NCBI GenBank assembly: GCA_016782825.1
Contig: JADHXT010000059.1
Span: forward strand, 1-13,377
DNA: 13,377 bases
Direction of reading: 5' to 3'
Source: Candidatus Brocadiia bacterium
GTDB taxonomy: Bacteria; Planctomycetota; PUPC01; DSUN01
A program made the position numbers and the translations under genes. Shown here one piece after another: positions 12,563 to 13,377 of the stretch (position 1 is the first letter of the stretch; each line of letters opens with the position of its first letter). Under the pieces are notes generated by a model. It made no database searches and was not told the DNA's origin. It worked only from the letters and a program-made list of their open reading frames with translations.

Positions 12563-12964
12563 ATGCGGAAGCTCTGGCGCAAACGGTGGGTGAGGATCCT
12601 CACGTACCTCCTGACGGCGCTGTGCCTGCTGGGCTGTGGCCTCTGCTGGCTGTTCCGCATCTCGAGCCTCGACAACGTGGTCGCTTGCGGAATGCTCCTG
12701 GGGGGCACCCTTGCAGGCCAGCCGGTGTGCCCCGTGTGGTGGGATCTGGCTCTCCGCCGCATCAACCCGGGCGATTCGGTGGACGAGCTCATCAGGAGGA
12801 GGCCGCCCGTAGCGATGGAGCACGAAGGATCGTACACGGTGCTCTATTACGAGGTCGACGGCCCTGCATTTGAGAACACCGTGATCGTGGCCAAAGACGA
12901 GCGACTGGTCCTGGCAAGGAAGTTCTCCTGCACCTACGAGCACACTTTCTTCGACGAGGACTGA
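12563..12964 (+). CDS. Small membrane-anchored protein of unknown function
   Basis: This 133-residue protein was not recognised. A basic start (MRKLWRKRWVR) and a Cys-rich helix (about 11-31, ILTYLLTALCLLGCGLCWLF) form a signal anchor, followed by a second weakly hydrophobic stretch (about 38-52). The remainder is probably extracytoplasmic. It includes the segment INPGDSVDELIRRRPP, which resembles the short start of SmpA/BamE-like domains, then an alternating beta-like part (YTVLYYEVDG, TVIVAKDERLVLARK). It begins 38 bases after the DUF5989 stop and ends 9 bases before mutL, so it is likely in the same transcript as both. The BamE resemblance is weak, and nothing links it to mismatch repair. 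Confidence 0.65.
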   Translation: MRKLWRKRWVRILTYLLTALCLLGCGLCWLFRISSLDNVVACGMLLGGTLAGQPVCPVWWDLALRRINPGDSVDELIRRRPPVAMEHEGSYTVLYYEVDGPAFENTVIVAKDERLVLARKFSCTYEHTFFDED

Positions 12965-12973
12965 GGGAACACG

Positions 12974-13377
12974 ATGGGCCTGATTCAAGAGCTCCCCGAG
13001 CTGGTCGCCAACAAGATCGCGGCGGGCGAGGTGGTCGAGCGGCCGGCGTCGGTGGTGAAGGAATTGGTGGAGAATGCCATCGATGCGCAGGCGACGCGCA
13101 TCGAGATTCACCTCGAGCAGGGCGGCAAGAAGCTCATCCGCGTGACGGACGACGGCGTGGGGATGGACGCCGACGACGTGGGCATGTGCTTCCACCCCCA
13201 CGCAACGAGCAAGCTCAAGACGTCGCAGGATCTCTTCTTCATCACGACCCTGGGCTTCCGCGGCGAGGCGCTGCCGAGCGTCGGCGCCATCGCGCAGGTG
13301 CGGCTGGTGTCGCGGCAGGCGGGGAGCCCGTCGGCCATGGCCATCGAGGTCGCGGGAGGGCAGTTCACCGAGACGAA
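12974..13377 (+). CDS. mutL: DNA mismatch repair protein MutL, N-terminal part (3' partial)
   Basis: MutL couples mismatch recognition by MutS to strand incision. The 134 residues present are the start of the GHKL ATPase domain and run off the right edge. Conserved blocks: LVANKIAAGEVVERPASVVK from about residue 10, ELVENAIDA at 30-38 (Glu30 is the catalytic Glu, E29 in E. coli; Asn34 holds Mg-ATP), DDGVGM at 59-64, HATSKL at 76-81 and LGFRGEAL at 93-100. The residue before HATSK is Pro rather than the more usual Arg, a small oddity. The ATG at 12974 follows a weak GAGGG, and the alignment to E. coli begins one residue off, supporting this start. It is 9 bases from the preceding gene. Whether the C-terminal endonuclease domain is present cannot be seen. 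Confidence 0.96.
   Translation, partial: MGLIQELPELVANKIAAGEVVERPASVVKELVENAIDAQATRIEIHLEQGGKKLIRVTDDGVGMDADDVGMCFHPHATSKLKTSQDLFFITTLGFRGEALPSVGAIAQVRLVSRQAGSPSAMAIEVAGGQFTET

Noticed and set aside
1..13377. CRISPR array, tRNA or rRNA gene
   Set aside because: No regularly spaced short direct repeats, cloverleaf with TTCGA-type arm, or rRNA-like stretches were seen on either strand.

Overview
The window is GC-rich (third codon positions of the housekeeping genes are almost always G or C) and comes from a free-living bacterium. The mix of a dolichyl-phosphate-mannosyltransferase-like GT2, a GT39-like membrane protein, a NodU/CmcH-type carbamoyltransferase flanked by SxtJ-like and DUF5989 micro-proteins, secreted HEAT-like proteins and dispersed palindromes between genes would suit a Planctomycetota-type genome. 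That assignment is an inference from gene style only. No rRNA, tRNA, CRISPR array, transposase or integrase was seen.

Layout. (1) 1-1816: a membrane protein open at the left edge, followed in another frame by its likely soluble C-terminal half; together they look like one GT39/ArnT-type glycosyltransferase-like protein split by a frame change. (2) 1821-2705, minus strand: a membrane-anchored GT2 glycosyltransferase with its own promoter, convergent with (1). (3) 2986-4056: purM, bracketed by two different palindromic intergenic elements (2778-2867 and 4077-4184). (4) 4305-4721: a two-CBS-domain protein. (5) 4747-10190: the notable region, a same-strand cluster behind one strong promoter. It encodes a small secreted Arg/Pro-rich protein, a signal-peptide-bearing acidic protein, a large protein with the middle and catalytic domains of protein-arginine deiminase (PAD, peptidylarginine to peptidylcitrulline) with all four catalytic residues present, and two tandem paralogous exported helical-repeat proteins. 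(6) 10225-12524: SxtJ-like membrane micro-protein, carbamoyltransferase and DUF5989 micro-protein, with promoters before the first and the last. (7) 12563-12964: a small membrane-anchored protein of unknown function; 12974 to the right edge: the N-terminal ATPase part of mutL.

How it fits together. The PAD cluster looks like a secreted protein-citrullination module. The signal peptide lies in the acidic protein directly upstream (GTGA overlap with the PAD frame). This suggests that the two frames were or are one exported PAD, split by a real frameshift, a recoding site or an assembly indel. The PAD carries two beta-rich modules of the kind seen in phage tail and adhesin-type proteins, one of them inserted inside the catalytic domain. 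Codon use in this cluster is visibly less biased to G/C at third positions than in purM or the carbamoyltransferase, consistent with a different history. Sigma-70-like promoters (TTGACA/TTGACC, 17-18 bases, TAxxxT) are legible in front of nearly every transcription unit. No gene-free stretch exceeds 300 bases; the largest (2706-2985) holds two promoters and one palindromic element.
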